The notes beneath the pieces are model-generated. The model was not told the DNA's origin. It made no database searches and was given only the letters and a program-made list of their open reading frames with translations. From 79-D21 sp022839995 (GTDB taxonomy: Bacteria; Synergistota; Synergistia; Synergistales; 79-D21), in assembly GCA_022839995.1 (NCBI GenBank), contig JALHIN010000007.1, forward strand, positions 28,357-92,356: a DNA stretch of 64,000 nucleotides. The letters run 5' to 3'. The position numbers and the translations under genes are program-made. Position 1 is the stretch's first letter; each line of letters starts with the position of its first letter. Shown piece by piece: positions 10,501-17,141 of the stretch.

Positions 10501-10751
10501 TCGCAGATCGAGGCGAAGCCGGAAAGGATTCCCTCCAGGTCGCCTTCGGCGGGGACACTGAAAAGGAGGGCCTGGAAGGGCTTTTCCTGGAGGAGGCGTT
10601 GGAGCTCGTCGAGCGAGTGAGCGGTTTCCAGCTTGCAGGCACCCGAAACGCCATCCGCCAGAGCCGGAGGATCGATGGGAAGCGGCTGGTGAGTCGGGTC
10701 AAACAAGAGAAAATCGCCCAAGGGAGTTTTGCCTCCGGTTCTGGCCGCCAC
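7539..10751 (-). CDS. Multi-PAS sensor with C-terminal HD-GYP domain (putative c-di-GMP phosphodiesterase)
   Basis: This 1070-residue cytoplasmic sensor has no membrane segment. Approximate order: a degenerate receiver-like domain (1-125), a helical coiled region (130-180), a GAF-like domain (185-335), four PAS domains (345-460, 465-590, 595-710, 718-840) and HD-GYP (860-1040). The HD-GYP core is intact: MVHDVGKISIP near residue 913, HHERWDGSGYP near 966 and the downstream ASDRPYRP. Active HD-GYP proteins hydrolyse cyclic di-GMP, so a turnover role is inferred; the sensed signals cannot be read from sequence. The start is GTG at 10751 with AGGG upstream. It precedes the cyclophilin gene on the same strand. 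No GGDEF domain is present, and no other c-di-GMP gene lies in the window. Confidence 0.9.
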   Translation of the reverse strand: MAARTGGKTPLGDFLLFDPTHQPLPIDPPALADGVSGACKLETAHSLDELQRLLQEKPFQALLFSVPAEGDLEGILSGFASICEKIPILFLYEDEQSKDAFEKLGREIHGCVNRKGLTWETLQRSTQAATALWEALQVNACLQAELEETRQEVELHRKAYRRISDDLRSAARTLSSMGEIHRLFFHALDEQSTLRNFCRVLVKGNAHRMAWVGKILENADGIRIEPVAHAGDERGFLKSAFPGEIRLEGILEGHPWALQDIRKEENRSSWVSEALKRGYRSVAVIPLPGPEKNSRLALCVADAREERFSADRLAMLADLAKLLSVGLRLLEEKIRRKADEGALMRMKRAVETSVSGFVIFSLEEGIQYVNGAALRLAGYSCPAEVIGRPYRDFVATNEKTPLILETVFGGGNWTGEFDLIRKDGTLREVFSSVSAIRPEGEEARSVLVSFTDISEKKKAEQALHESRALYEAIIEEQTDMILRFLPETLEITYANLPYARYYGKSPGELVGYSFKCHYTPEEEARIRDHLRKLTPQDPVRRIEEQVVLPGGEIRWQQWVDRGIFDDRGRLVEVQGVGRDITELKIAQQNLVREKARLMTLFDNSPDGIVFCTADHRVEIANKAFLQLFGFSAPEIVGRHIDDILQEPPEERAEALALNRAAEEGRQASLEGTRFGKNKVPVFVSVTVIPRTEPDGRFSGTFAIYRDLTERKQKEHALKISNTIIEGSPVVVFRWKAEKGWPVDYVSDNIRQFGYSPEEMTAPGFLYSSIIHPEDLPRVQAEAEALDRQGNSSFFHQYRIVMKNGQSRWVIERNRAERDASGLLAGHFGVVIDDTERRTAELVARKNHEALQESLRKLGLSFRRTIEVLSSTTEARDPYTAGHQRKVALLSEAIARRMSLPGKTCEGIYLAAMVHDVGKISIPAEILSKPSKLNDFEMALIRTHPDSAYEILKNVESEWDLAEIVRQHHERWDGSGYPRGLRGEEILLEARILAVADVVEAVASDRPYRPGLGLQAAVAALEAGRGKEFDPDVAGTCLALLKEGFDFQGEVIFSTLPDEREGTREWSQKLP

Positions 10752-10815
10752 CGCGGTTTTCCCTAGTTTACGGCAAGATAGGCCGACTGTGAACAGGTGA
10801 ACGACCGTCTATAAT

Positions 10816-10837
10816 AAAAAAACCGCACGCTTCGCGG
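10816..10837 (-). terminator. Possible terminator downstream of tRNA-Ser
   Basis: On the minus strand a short CCGC/GCGG stem (10834-10837 with 10823-10826) is followed by seven T residues (plus-strand A run 10816-10822). A second stem-loop (GAAC/GTTC extended by AACG/CGTT) lies just before it at 10841-10865. The stem is short, so the call rests mainly on the T run and on its position after the tRNA. Confidence 0.4.
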
Positions 10838-10907
10838 GAGAACGGAACTATATCGGTTCCCCGTTACGGACTGGTGAGCTGGGGCAGCGGAAGACCTGGG
10901 CGAGGGT

Positions 10908-10995
10908 TGGCGGAGGGCAGAGGATTCGAACCCCTGGTGGGTCTCCCCACAACTGATTTCAAGTCAGCCGCCATCGACCGCTCGGCCAGCCCTCC
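10908..10995 (-). tRNA. tRNA-Ser(UGA)
   Basis: Reverse-complement cloverleaf of 88 bases: acceptor GGAGGGC (10989-10995) pairs with GCCCTCC, followed by discriminator G and an encoded CCA (10908-10910). The anticodon arm GCTGA-CT-TGA-AA-TCAGT gives anticodon UGA. The long variable arm and the D-arm start GCCGAG are typical of serine tRNAs, and the T loop is TTCGAAT. Confidence 0.95.
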
Positions 10996-11005
10996 GCAAC
11001 TGGGG

Positions 11006-11035
11006 ATTATACCATTGCAGCCGCTGGTTTGCGAA
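11006..11035 (-). promoter_or_regulatory. Promoter of tRNA-Ser
   Basis: On the minus strand a perfect TATAAT -10 (11006-11011) lies 10 bases before the mature tRNA 5' end. A TTCGCA -35-like hexamer (11030-11035) is 18 bases upstream. The -10 match is exact; the -35 matches 4 of 6 consensus positions. Confidence 0.7.
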
Positions 11036-11052
11036 GGCTGCGCTGAAAAGCC

Positions 11053-11072
11053 CGTCCCATGCTCTTGGGACG
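11053..11072 (+). repeat. Inverted repeat in the leader of the secreted-protein gene
   Basis: CGTCCCA (11053-11059) and TGGGACG (11066-11072) form a perfect 7-bp stem with a 6-base loop, ending a few bases before the GGGGGG Shine-Dalgarno of the gene at 11090. There is no T tract, so it is not a terminator. It could stabilise the mRNA or bind a regulator; no function is known. Confidence 0.4.
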
Positions 11073-11089
11073 AGTAGGGGGGGATTGAG

Positions 11090-11479
11090 ATGTCGGGCCG
11101 ATTTACAAGATGGGTCCTCTGGATGGTTTCCCTGGTTTTCTTCCTGGTGCAGGTGTCGTCCCCCTGCCTGGCGGACTGCGCGGTCGACCCGGGGGTTTCA
11201 CTGGCAATTACGAAGCTTGGCTGGACATTGGACCCGAAAACGGGCTCCCTCCAGTTGGAAGCCGAAGTCCAGAACGTTTCGGACTGGGACGTCGTGGATC
11301 CCGGCATTGCCGTATCGCTTCTGGACAGCTCCGGGCGCGAATTCGATTCCTGGGTCTTTCGCAGTTCGCTGAAGCGGATCCGGCCGAAAGAAAAAGCACG
11401 AATCTCCCGTACCTTCAAAATACCGTCAATCCCTGGGACCATTAAGGTTATGCCTTATCAGGGAAGCGCTGGAACCTGA
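11090..11479 (+). CDS. Small secreted protein of unknown function
   Basis: This is a 129-residue protein with a clear signal peptide: basic start MSGRFTRW, hydrophobic core WMVSLVFFLVQV, and a likely cleavage near SSPCLADC, where a Cys occurs. The mature part alternates short beta-like segments (SLQLEAEVQNVSDWDV, GIAVSLLDSSGREFDSW, then a basic KRIRPKEKARISRTFKI) that resemble the small Ig-like folds of FxLYD/DUF3426-type domains. That resemblance is by eye only. The ATG at 11090 has a GGGGGG Shine-Dalgarno 6-11 bases upstream. It is diverged from tRNA-Ser and precedes a CoA-binding protein with a 56-base gap. No function is assigned. Confidence 0.7.
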   Translation: MSGRFTRWVLWMVSLVFFLVQVSSPCLADCAVDPGVSLAITKLGWTLDPKTGSLQLEAEVQNVSDWDVVDPGIAVSLLDSSGREFDSWVFRSSLKRIRPKEKARISRTFKIPSIPGTIKVMPYQGSAGT

Positions 11480-11535
11480 AATTGAGAAGGAAGGTTTCGT
11501 CGAGACCTTCAATCTGGATCTGGGAGGACGTTCAA

Positions 11536-11979
11536 ATGACGAAAGAAGAAGTGATTCGGGATTTCCTCTGCCGACCTGGCGAAATCGCGGTCGTAGGTGC
11601 TTCTCCCAGCCCCGGGAGGCCCGTTTCCGCGGTCATGGCGTACCTGGCGGATAGGGGCTTCCGGCTGTTCCCCGTTAACCCGGCCTACGCGGGAAAGAAG
11701 GTGCTGGGCATCGATTGCGTCGGGAGCCTAAGGGAACTGCAGCGGGAAGTGAAGATCGTCGCTCTTTTTGTCGGGGCGAAGCACCAGGAAACCATTTTGC
11801 CGGATCTCCTGGAATTGCCCTACAGGCCGGTGATCTGGATGCAGCCGGGAGCCGAGAACGCCGAGGCAGAGGAAGCCCTTCGGGCGGCAGGGTTTACCGT
11901 GGTCTCCGGGGCCTGCCTCATGGTAACCCACCGAACGGCCTGCGGAAAGGGAGGTTCCACCACGCGTCCGGCCTCTTGA
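11536..11979 (+). CDS. CoA-binding domain protein (YccU-like)
   Basis: This is a 147-residue single-domain Rossmann protein of the CoA-binding family (related to the N-terminal domain of succinyl-CoA synthetase alpha). Visible motifs are IAVVGASPSPGRPVSAVMAY (nucleotide/CoA loop), LFPVNPAYAGKKVLG, and the C-terminal VSGACLMVTHR with the family's conserved Cys. I chose the ATG at 11536 because GGGAGG lies 8 bases upstream; an in-frame start at 11482 would add 18 unrelated residues and lacks a good ribosome site. The stop codon overlaps the -35 box of the nifS promoter. The cellular role of stand-alone members is unclear. Confidence 0.85.
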   Translation: MTKEEVIRDFLCRPGEIAVVGASPSPGRPVSAVMAYLADRGFRLFPVNPAYAGKKVLGIDCVGSLRELQREVKIVALFVGAKHQETILPDLLELPYRPVIWMQPGAENAEAEEALRAAGFTVVSGACLMVTHRTACGKGGSTTRPAS

Positions 11980-12004
11980 CGAAGCTGGCGGGAGTTGCTA
12001 GGAT
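11976..12004 (+). promoter_or_regulatory. Promoter of the nifS-nifU-MOSC operon
   Basis: TTGACG (11976-11981) and TAGGAT (11999-12004) are separated by exactly 17 bases, a good sigma-70 layout. The predicted transcript start near 12011 falls at the edge of a perfect palindrome (12012-12033). The GTG start of nifS is at 12062 behind an AGGAGG. Confidence 0.75.
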
Positions 12005-12011
12005 GAGGCCA

Positions 12012-12033
12012 TAAATTAGGCTTCCCTAATTTA
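12012..12033 (+). promoter_or_regulatory. Operator-like perfect palindrome at the nifS transcription start
   Basis: TAAATTAGG (12012-12020) and CCTAATTTA (12025-12033) are perfect 9-bp inverted arms around CTTC. The site lies at about +1 to +22 of the predicted transcript, where a bound repressor would block transcription. The half site TTAGG/CCTAA is shared with DtxR/IdeR-type iron boxes, although the spacing differs. Its AT-richness stands out against the GC-rich surroundings. Confidence 0.6.
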
Positions 12034-12061
12034 GAAAACCGCGAGCTAGGAGGTCTTTTCG

Positions 12062-13228
12062 GTGCGAAGAATCTACATGGATCATTCGGCGACCACACCC
12101 GTGGATCCGTCGGTTCTGCAGAAAATGCTTCCCTTTTTTTCGGAAAAATACGGCAATCCAAACAGCGTGCATGCCTGGGGCCGGGAAGTCCGAACCGCCG
12201 TTGACGAAGCCCGGGCAAGCGTCGCCCGTCTTTTGAATGCCGATCCGCGAGAGATCCTCTTCACGGGAGGAGGGAGCGAAGCCGACAACCTTGCGATCAA
12301 GGGCGTCGCCGAAACTCTCTCGGGGAAGGGGCGTCACGTGATCACCAGTGCGATCGAGCACCATGCGGTCCTGGATACGGTGAAATGGCTGGGAAAGGAA
12401 GGGTTCGACATTACGATCCTGCCTGTCGACTCGAACGGGCGCGTCAGCGTGGAGGACTTCCGGTCTGCGGTCCGTCCCGATACGATCCTTGCCACGGTGA
12501 TGTACGCGAACAATGAGGTCGGCACGATTCAGCCGATTCGAGAGCTGGGAGAGATTTGCCGGGAAAAGGGGATCCTGTTCCACACGGATGCCGTTCAGGC
12601 GGCGGGGCACATTCCCCTGGACGTCAAGGACCTTCCGGTAGACCTGTTGACGATGGCGGCCCACAAGATGTATGGGCCAAAGGGGGTTGGTGCGCTCTAC
12701 GTTCGAAAGGGCGTCCGTCTCGCTCCCCTGGTGCACGGAGGCGGGCAGGAATTCGGCTTGCGTTCCGGCACGGAGAACACCGCTGGGATCGTCGGCTTCG
12801 GGGCTGCGGCGGAACTCGCCGCCCGGCGGATCGTGAACGGAGAAATCGACGAGGAAAGGCGCCTGCGGGACCGCCTGATCGACGGGATCCTTTCGCGGAT
12901 CGAGGATGTGATCCTGACCGGGCACCGGACGGCACGGCTTCCGTTTCACGCCAGCTTCTGCATCCGGTACATCGAGGGCGAGGCGATGCTGCTGCGGCTC
13001 GATTTTTCGGGGATCGGTGCGAGCAGCGGTTCCGCCTGCACGTCCGGGAGCCTCGAGCCGAGCTACGTATTGCTGGCCATGGGGCTGGACCACGCGACGG
13101 CCCACGGATCGCTGAGGCTGACGCTCGGCAAGGATACGACGGAAGAGGACATCGATACCATCCTGGAGACGCTTCCGCCGATCGTGGAAAACCTTCGGGC
13201 GATGTCTCCGTTCAAGAAGAACGCCTAG
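12062..13228 (+). CDS. nifS: Cysteine desulfurase (NifS/IscS type)
   Basis: This PLP enzyme removes sulfur from L-cysteine as an enzyme persulfide for Fe-S cluster assembly. The 388-residue protein starts at GTG 12062 with AGGAGG 8 bases upstream. It has the N-terminal MDHSATTPVDP block, GGGSEADNLAI, the PLP lysine Lys202 in AAHKMYGPKG, and the persulfide Cys326 in SGSACTSGSLEPS. The short loop around the Cys and the NifS-like substitution pattern fit the NifS/IscS group I enzymes. It is the first gene of an operon with a U-type scaffold and a MOSC protein. The palindrome at its transcription start suggests regulation, perhaps by iron. Confidence 0.95.
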   Translation: MRRIYMDHSATTPVDPSVLQKMLPFFSEKYGNPNSVHAWGREVRTAVDEARASVARLLNADPREILFTGGGSEADNLAIKGVAETLSGKGRHVITSAIEHHAVLDTVKWLGKEGFDITILPVDSNGRVSVEDFRSAVRPDTILATVMYANNEVGTIQPIRELGEICREKGILFHTDAVQAAGHIPLDVKDLPVDLLTMAAHKMYGPKGVGALYVRKGVRLAPLVHGGGQEFGLRSGTENTAGIVGFGAAAELAARRIVNGEIDEERRLRDRLIDGILSRIEDVILTGHRTARLPFHASFCIRYIEGEAMLLRLDFSGIGASSGSACTSGSLEPSYVLLAMGLDHATAHGSLRLTLGKDTTEEDIDTILETLPPIVENLRAMSPFKKNA

Positions 13229-13244
13229 GCGGGAGGCGAAACGC

Positions 13245-13697
13245 ATGTCCATGTACAACGAGAAGGTCATCCAGGCCTTTATGAACCCGAAAAACGTCGG
13301 GGCGATGGAAAACCCGGATGGAGTGGGAGAAGTGGGAAATCCCCGCTGCGGGGACGTGATGAAGATCTACCTGCGCGTCAGGGATGACAGGATCGAGGAT
13401 ATCCGTTTCGAGACCTTCGGATGCGCGGCGGCGATCGCAACGAGTTCAACCGCGACCGAAATGGTCAAGGGACGAACGATCGAGGAAGCCCTGAAACTGA
13501 CGAACCGGGACGTCGCGGAGGCCCTGGGGGGGTTGCCCCCTGAAAAGATCCATTGTTCGCTGCTGGCGGAGGAGGGGATCCGCGCGGCCATCGAGGACTA
13601 CCACCGCCGCAAACAGGGGCTGCCGCCGCTTCCCCCGAAGCACGATGCCGTTTGCCACCACGAGCTTCCGAAAACGGAGGAGGGCCACGGTGAGTAG
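13245..13697 (+). CDS. nifU: Fe-S cluster assembly scaffold (NifU N-domain/IscU type)
   Basis: This 150-residue scaffold on which the desulfurase builds [2Fe-2S] or [4Fe-4S] clusters is the single U-domain form, without the ferredoxin-like and Nfu domains of full NifU. The three cluster ligands are present: Cys35 in PRCGD, Cys60 in FGCAAAIATSS and Cys104 in IHCSLLAEE. Start ATG 13245 follows nifS by 16 bases with GGGAGGCG upstream. A His/Pro/Cys-bearing tail (LPPKHDAVCHHELP) extends beyond the standard domain. It overlaps the MOSC gene by 8 bases. Frame and motifs are clear. Confidence 0.95.
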   Translation: MSMYNEKVIQAFMNPKNVGAMENPDGVGEVGNPRCGDVMKIYLRVRDDRIEDIRFETFGCAAAIATSSTATEMVKGRTIEEALKLTNRDVAEALGGLPPEKIHCSLLAEEGIRAAIEDYHRRKQGLPPLPPKHDAVCHHELPKTEEGHGE

Positions 13698-14124
13698 GGG
13701 GAGTGTCCTGGCGGTATGCCGGTCCGACCGGAAGGGGATCCCGAAGGAGGACATCGGGACCGGCCGCCTGGTCGAGGAATCGGGGCTGGAGGGGGATGCC
13801 CACGCCGGGTTTGCCCATCGACAGGTCAGCCTGATCTCAATGGAGGACATCCGGAAGGCGCAGGAGAAGCTTCCCGGTTTGCGCCCGGGAAGTTTTGCCG
13901 AAAACCTCACCGTAGAGGGAATCGACTTGGGCGAATCCAGGATCGGTCGAAGAATTCGCGTAGGGAGGGCCTTGCTGGAAATCACGCAGATCGGAAAGGA
14001 ATGCCATACGAAATGCGCGATCTACCGAACTTCCGGTGATTGCATCATGCCGAAGAAAGGGATTTTCTGCCGCGTGGTCGAAGGGGGCACCGTCTCTGTC
14101 GGAGACCCGGTCGAATGGGAGTAG
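13690..14124 (+). CDS. MOSC domain protein
   Basis: This is a 144-residue single MOSC domain protein. MOSC domains are related to the C-terminal part of molybdenum cofactor sulfurase and are thought to move sulfur via a conserved Cys, here in IGKECHTKCAIY. Other landmarks are LEGDAHAGFAHRQVSL and LRPGSFAENLTVEGID. The GTG at 13690 was chosen: it overlaps the nifU end, has GAGGAGGGC upstream and removes a non-homologous lead. Placement with nifS and nifU supports a sulfur-delivery role, though the substrate is unknown. A terminator follows directly. Confidence 0.88.
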   Translation: MSRGSVLAVCRSDRKGIPKEDIGTGRLVEESGLEGDAHAGFAHRQVSLISMEDIRKAQEKLPGLRPGSFAENLTVEGIDLGESRIGRRIRVGRALLEITQIGKECHTKCAIYRTSGDCIMPKKGIFCRVVEGGTVSVGDPVEWE

Positions 14125-14152
14125 GAAAGTCGCATTCTTGGGCGAAGGTCCA

Positions 14153-14182
14153 AAAAAGGGGAGGGAGACGCCTCCCCTTTTT
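14153..14182 (+). terminator. Rho-independent terminator of nifS-nifU-MOSC
   Basis: GGGGAGG (14158-14164) pairs with CCTCCCC (14171-14177), extended by five A-T pairs, around a GAGACG loop. Five T residues follow the GC stem. An 8-bp palindrome TTGTACAA (14184-14191) lies just after it and includes a TACAAT that might serve as a -10 for the next gene. Confidence 0.88.
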
Positions 14183-14222
14183 GTTGTACAATCGGAGGCG
14201 GCGGAGAAGGAGGTGCCTTCGG

Positions 14223-14675
14223 ATGGAAGAGGGGATTCCGGGACCTGCGGCCAGGATTCGGGTCCGGTACGCGGAGACGGACGCCATGGGTGTGGCCTAT
14301 CATGCGAATGCCCTGGTCTGGTTCGAGGCGGGGCGAACGGAGTTTTGCCGGTCGAAAGGGCTTCCCTACCGGGAATGGGAAAAGGCGGGAGTCTTCCTGC
14401 CCGTCGTGGAGGCAAGATGCCGGTACAAGCACCCGGCACGTTACGATGACCTGCTCGACGTCCTGGTTGACCTTTTGGAACTGGGCCCTTACACGGTCAC
14501 GTTTTTCTACAGGATCGTCCGGTCTGGGGACGGGCGGCTGATCGCGGAAGGGGAAACGAAGCACGGTTTCTGCGACAGGAATGGTAAGCTGGTAAAGGCC
14601 CCCGAACCCTTTTTCGGGTGGCTGCAGAAAATCATCGGTCAGTCCAGGAAGGAAGGGGTGGTTCAAGTTGGGTAA
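14223..14675 (+). CDS. Acyl-CoA thioesterase, 4HBT family (YbgC-like)
   Basis: This 150-residue hotdog-fold thioesterase carries the YbgC active-site block YAETDAMGVAYHAN (catalytic Asp in the ETD segment) and the following FEAGRTEFCRSKGL. It hydrolyses acyl-CoA or acyl-ACP thioesters in the cytoplasm. ATG 14223 has a strong AAGGAGGTG upstream; an earlier in-frame start would translate the terminator and was rejected. The stop overlaps the TTG start of iorA. Branched-chain and aryl-acyl-CoAs are the products of IorAB-type enzymes, so hydrolysis of such CoA esters is a reasonable inference. Confidence 0.88.
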   Translation: MEEGIPGPAARIRVRYAETDAMGVAYHANALVWFEAGRTEFCRSKGLPYREWEKAGVFLPVVEARCRYKHPARYDDLLDVLVDLLELGPYTVTFFYRIVRSGDGRLIAEGETKHGFCDRNGKLVKAPEPFFGWLQKIIGQSRKEGVVQVG

Positions 14676-16524
14676 CAAGGTCATTCTGCTCGGCAACGAG
14701 GCGATCGCCAGGGGAATCGTCGAGGCGGGATGCGAGGTCGCCTCCGCGTATCCCGGGACGCCCTCGTCCGAAATTCTGCCCGCGGTGGCAAGGTTTGCCG
14801 ACGAGCTGGGAACCCGGACCGCAGTCGAGTGGGCGGTGAACGAGAAGGTCGCTTTCGAGGTGGCTGCAACGGCTTCCTTCACCGGGAAAAGAACCTGCGC
14901 GATCATGAAGCAGGTCGGGCTGAACGTCGCTGCAGACCCCCTCATGAGCGTCGCCCATTTCGATCTTGCCGGGGGATTCCTCATCGTTTCGGCGGACGAC
15001 CCCGGGCCCCACAGTTCCCAAACGGAACAGGACAGCCGCTATTTCGCGATGTTCGCGAAGGTGCCGTGTTTCGATCCGGCTTCCGCGCAGGAAGCCAAGG
15101 ACATGGTGTTCGACGCCTTCGACCTTTCGGAGAAATACCACATGCCGGTCATGCTTCGCCCGGCCGTGCGGGTCGACCACTGCCGCCAGGACGTGGAACT
15201 CGGGACGGTGAAGGATCTCGGGCGGAAGGCGGATTTCAAGAAGGATATCCGCCGGTGGGTCTGTCTCCCCGCGCACGTGAGAATCAACCATCCGCAGCTG
15301 AACGCGAAGCTTGATTCCGTCCGGGAGGATTTCGAGACCCTCTACGGGCGCTACAATTTCGAGGTGCCGGCGAAGGGCCGGGCCGCTCTCGGCGTCATCG
15401 CCGGCGGAGTTTCGTTCTCCATCGTCATGGACCTGCTGAAAGCCTGGAACCGTGAGGATATTTCCGTTCTCAAGATCGGAACGCCGCATCCCCTTCCCGT
15501 GAAGATGGTCGAGGATTTCATCGCTCGGCACGAGAACGTCCTCGTTCTAGAGGAAACCTACCCGGTCATCGAAATGCAGCTTCCGGACCGGACCCGCCTG
15601 AAGGGACGATGGAACGGGTTTGTTCCCAGAGCCGGAGAACTCCTGCCGGAAGTGATCCGGGAACTGATCCTGAAGGCACTGGGGGAAACCCTTCCCGAAG
15701 AGGACTCGTCGGAACTGAAGGCGGCCATCGAAGAACTGAAGGTGACCCCAAAGCCGCCGATGCTTTGCCCAGGCTGCCCCCACCGAGCCTCCTTCTTTGC
15801 GATGAGAAAAGCCCTCCCGAACGGGATCTATCCGTCCGACATCGGGTGCTACACGCTCGGCGTCAACCAGAGGGACGTCGACACGACGATCGACATGGGG
15901 GCCTCCCTCACATCGGCCTCCGGCTTCTACCTGGCCTACAGGACCGACGGGAAGGATCAGCCCGTCGTCGCCACGATCGGGGATTCCACCTTCTTCCACA
16001 TGGGGATCCTCGGCCTGGTGAACGCGGTCTACAATCGACACGCCTTCGTGCTGGCGATCCTTGACAACCGCATCACCGCGATGACCGGAGGGCAGTCGAA
16101 CCCGAGCATCGGCGACAAGCTGAGAAAAGGGGACGAGGGCCGGCAGGTGGATATCGAGGGAGTCGTCCGCGGCTGCGGCGTTTCCTTCGTCAAGGTGGTC
16201 GAGCCTTACGACACGAAGGATTCCGCGGAGGTTTTCAAGGAAGCCTGGGAACATGCCAAGAACAACCGCGAACCGGCTGTGGTCATCCTGCGTCATCCCT
16301 GCATGCTCCTGAGACAGAAGCAGGCGACGGTGAAGGTCCGGGTGAATCCCGAAAAATGCATCGGCTGCAAATATTGCACCAACTTCTTCAACTGCCCTGG
16401 GCTGCCTTTTGACGAAGCGGCCGGGAAGGCGAAAATCGACGAACGGTTCTGTGTCCAGTGCGGGGTCTGCATCCAGGTCTGCCCCCACGGAGCCATCGAG
16501 GCCGTCGAGGGAGAGGAGGAATAG
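14668..16524 (+). CDS. iorA: Indolepyruvate ferredoxin oxidoreductase, alpha subunit
   Basis: IorA oxidatively decarboxylates aryl pyruvates, derived from aromatic amino acids, to aryl-acetyl-CoA with ferredoxin as electron acceptor, in anaerobic amino-acid fermentation. The 618-residue subunit has an N-terminal pyrimidine-binding domain (SAYPGTPSSEI), a TPP domain (GDSTFFHMGILGLVNAVYN, then ILDNRITAMTGGQ) and a C-terminal ferredoxin-like domain with Cys clusters CIGCKYCTNFFNCP and CVQCGVCIQVCP. The TTG at 14668 overlaps the thioesterase stop and has GGAAGGGGTGG upstream. iorB follows after 2 bases, giving the usual alpha-beta pair. Confidence 0.95.
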   Translation: MGNKVILLGNEAIARGIVEAGCEVASAYPGTPSSEILPAVARFADELGTRTAVEWAVNEKVAFEVAATASFTGKRTCAIMKQVGLNVAADPLMSVAHFDLAGGFLIVSADDPGPHSSQTEQDSRYFAMFAKVPCFDPASAQEAKDMVFDAFDLSEKYHMPVMLRPAVRVDHCRQDVELGTVKDLGRKADFKKDIRRWVCLPAHVRINHPQLNAKLDSVREDFETLYGRYNFEVPAKGRAALGVIAGGVSFSIVMDLLKAWNREDISVLKIGTPHPLPVKMVEDFIARHENVLVLEETYPVIEMQLPDRTRLKGRWNGFVPRAGELLPEVIRELILKALGETLPEEDSSELKAAIEELKVTPKPPMLCPGCPHRASFFAMRKALPNGIYPSDIGCYTLGVNQRDVDTTIDMGASLTSASGFYLAYRTDGKDQPVVATIGDSTFFHMGILGLVNAVYNRHAFVLAILDNRITAMTGGQSNPSIGDKLRKGDEGRQVDIEGVVRGCGVSFVKVVEPYDTKDSAEVFKEAWEHAKNNREPAVVILRHPCMLLRQKQATVKVRVNPEKCIGCKYCTNFFNCPGLPFDEAAGKAKIDERFCVQCGVCIQVCPHGAIEAVEGEEE

Positions 16525-16526
16525 GG

Positions 16527-17087
16527 ATGCAGTATGTCATCGTTGGCCTGGGGGGACAGGGGATTCTCTTCACGAGCCGGGTCCTGGGCCATATCGCCGT
16601 TTCGAGGGGCGAGCGGGTCATGGGAAGCGAGGTCCACGGGATGGCCCAGAGGGGCGGCTCCGTCATCAGCCATTTCAAAGTGGGGCAGTACGAAAGCCCC
16701 CTCGTCCTGACCGGTTCGGCGGATCTCCTGATTGCCTTCGACCAGGGCGAAGGCATCCGCAACCTCCATTTTCTTCGCCCGGGAGCCAAGGCGATCCTCA
16801 ACCTCCATGACCCTGCGGCTCTTGAGAACGTCCACTTGAAGAAATACGCCACCGGCAGGGGGCTCGAGATTTCCGGGATTCCCGGTTACCGGATCCTAAG
16901 CGAAAAGATGAATGGACGGTTCCTCTTCATGAATGTCCTGATGCTGGGAGCGATGTGCGGCATCGGCGCAGGGAATGTCTCGATCGATGAGATCCGAGCA
17001 GCGGTGGGAACGCTCGCGCCGGAGAAGCATCGGGCCGACAACCTGAAGGCGGTTGAGCTGGGCTACGAGTATTTCAGGGGGAACTAA
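16527..17087 (+). CDS. iorB: Indolepyruvate ferredoxin oxidoreductase, beta subunit
   Basis: This 186-residue gamma-type subunit of the 2-oxoacid:ferredoxin oxidoreductase family is the partner of IorA. It opens with IVGLGGQGILFTSRVLG and carries GSEVHGMAQRGGSVISH, both diagnostic of this subunit. The ATG at 16527 comes 2 bases after iorA and is preceded by GAGGAGGAATAGGG. Together the pair makes the complete enzyme. A strong hairpin at 17109-17141 lies just after the stop and may define the 3' end of the mRNA. Confidence 0.95.
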   Translation: MQYVIVGLGGQGILFTSRVLGHIAVSRGERVMGSEVHGMAQRGGSVISHFKVGQYESPLVLTGSADLLIAFDQGEGIRNLHFLRPGAKAILNLHDPAALENVHLKKYATGRGLEISGIPGYRILSEKMNGRFLFMNVLMLGAMCGIGAGNVSIDEIRAAVGTLAPEKHRADNLKAVELGYEYFRGN

Positions 17088-17108
17088 CCGAAAGACGAGA
17101 CCCCGCTT

Positions 17109-17141
17109 GCGGAGGGGAGCGGCTTTGCCGCTTCCCTCCGC
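17109..17141 (+). promoter_or_regulatory. Strong hairpin covering the start of the pseudopilin gene
   Basis: The 15-base arms 17109-17123 and 17127-17141 pair completely, with one G-T wobble, around a TTT loop. No T run follows, so it is not a classical terminator. The 5' arm contains the GGAGGGGAG Shine-Dalgarno and the loop/3' arm junction holds the TTG start of the next gene. It may end or stabilise the iorAB message and would mask translation of the pseudopilin. Confidence 0.65.

Noticed and set aside
10810..10815. A perfect TATAAT on the plus strand
   Set aside because: No -35 hexamer lies 16-18 bases upstream, and the transcript would run antisense through tRNA-Ser. It most likely belongs to the T-rich tail of the minus-strand transcript.
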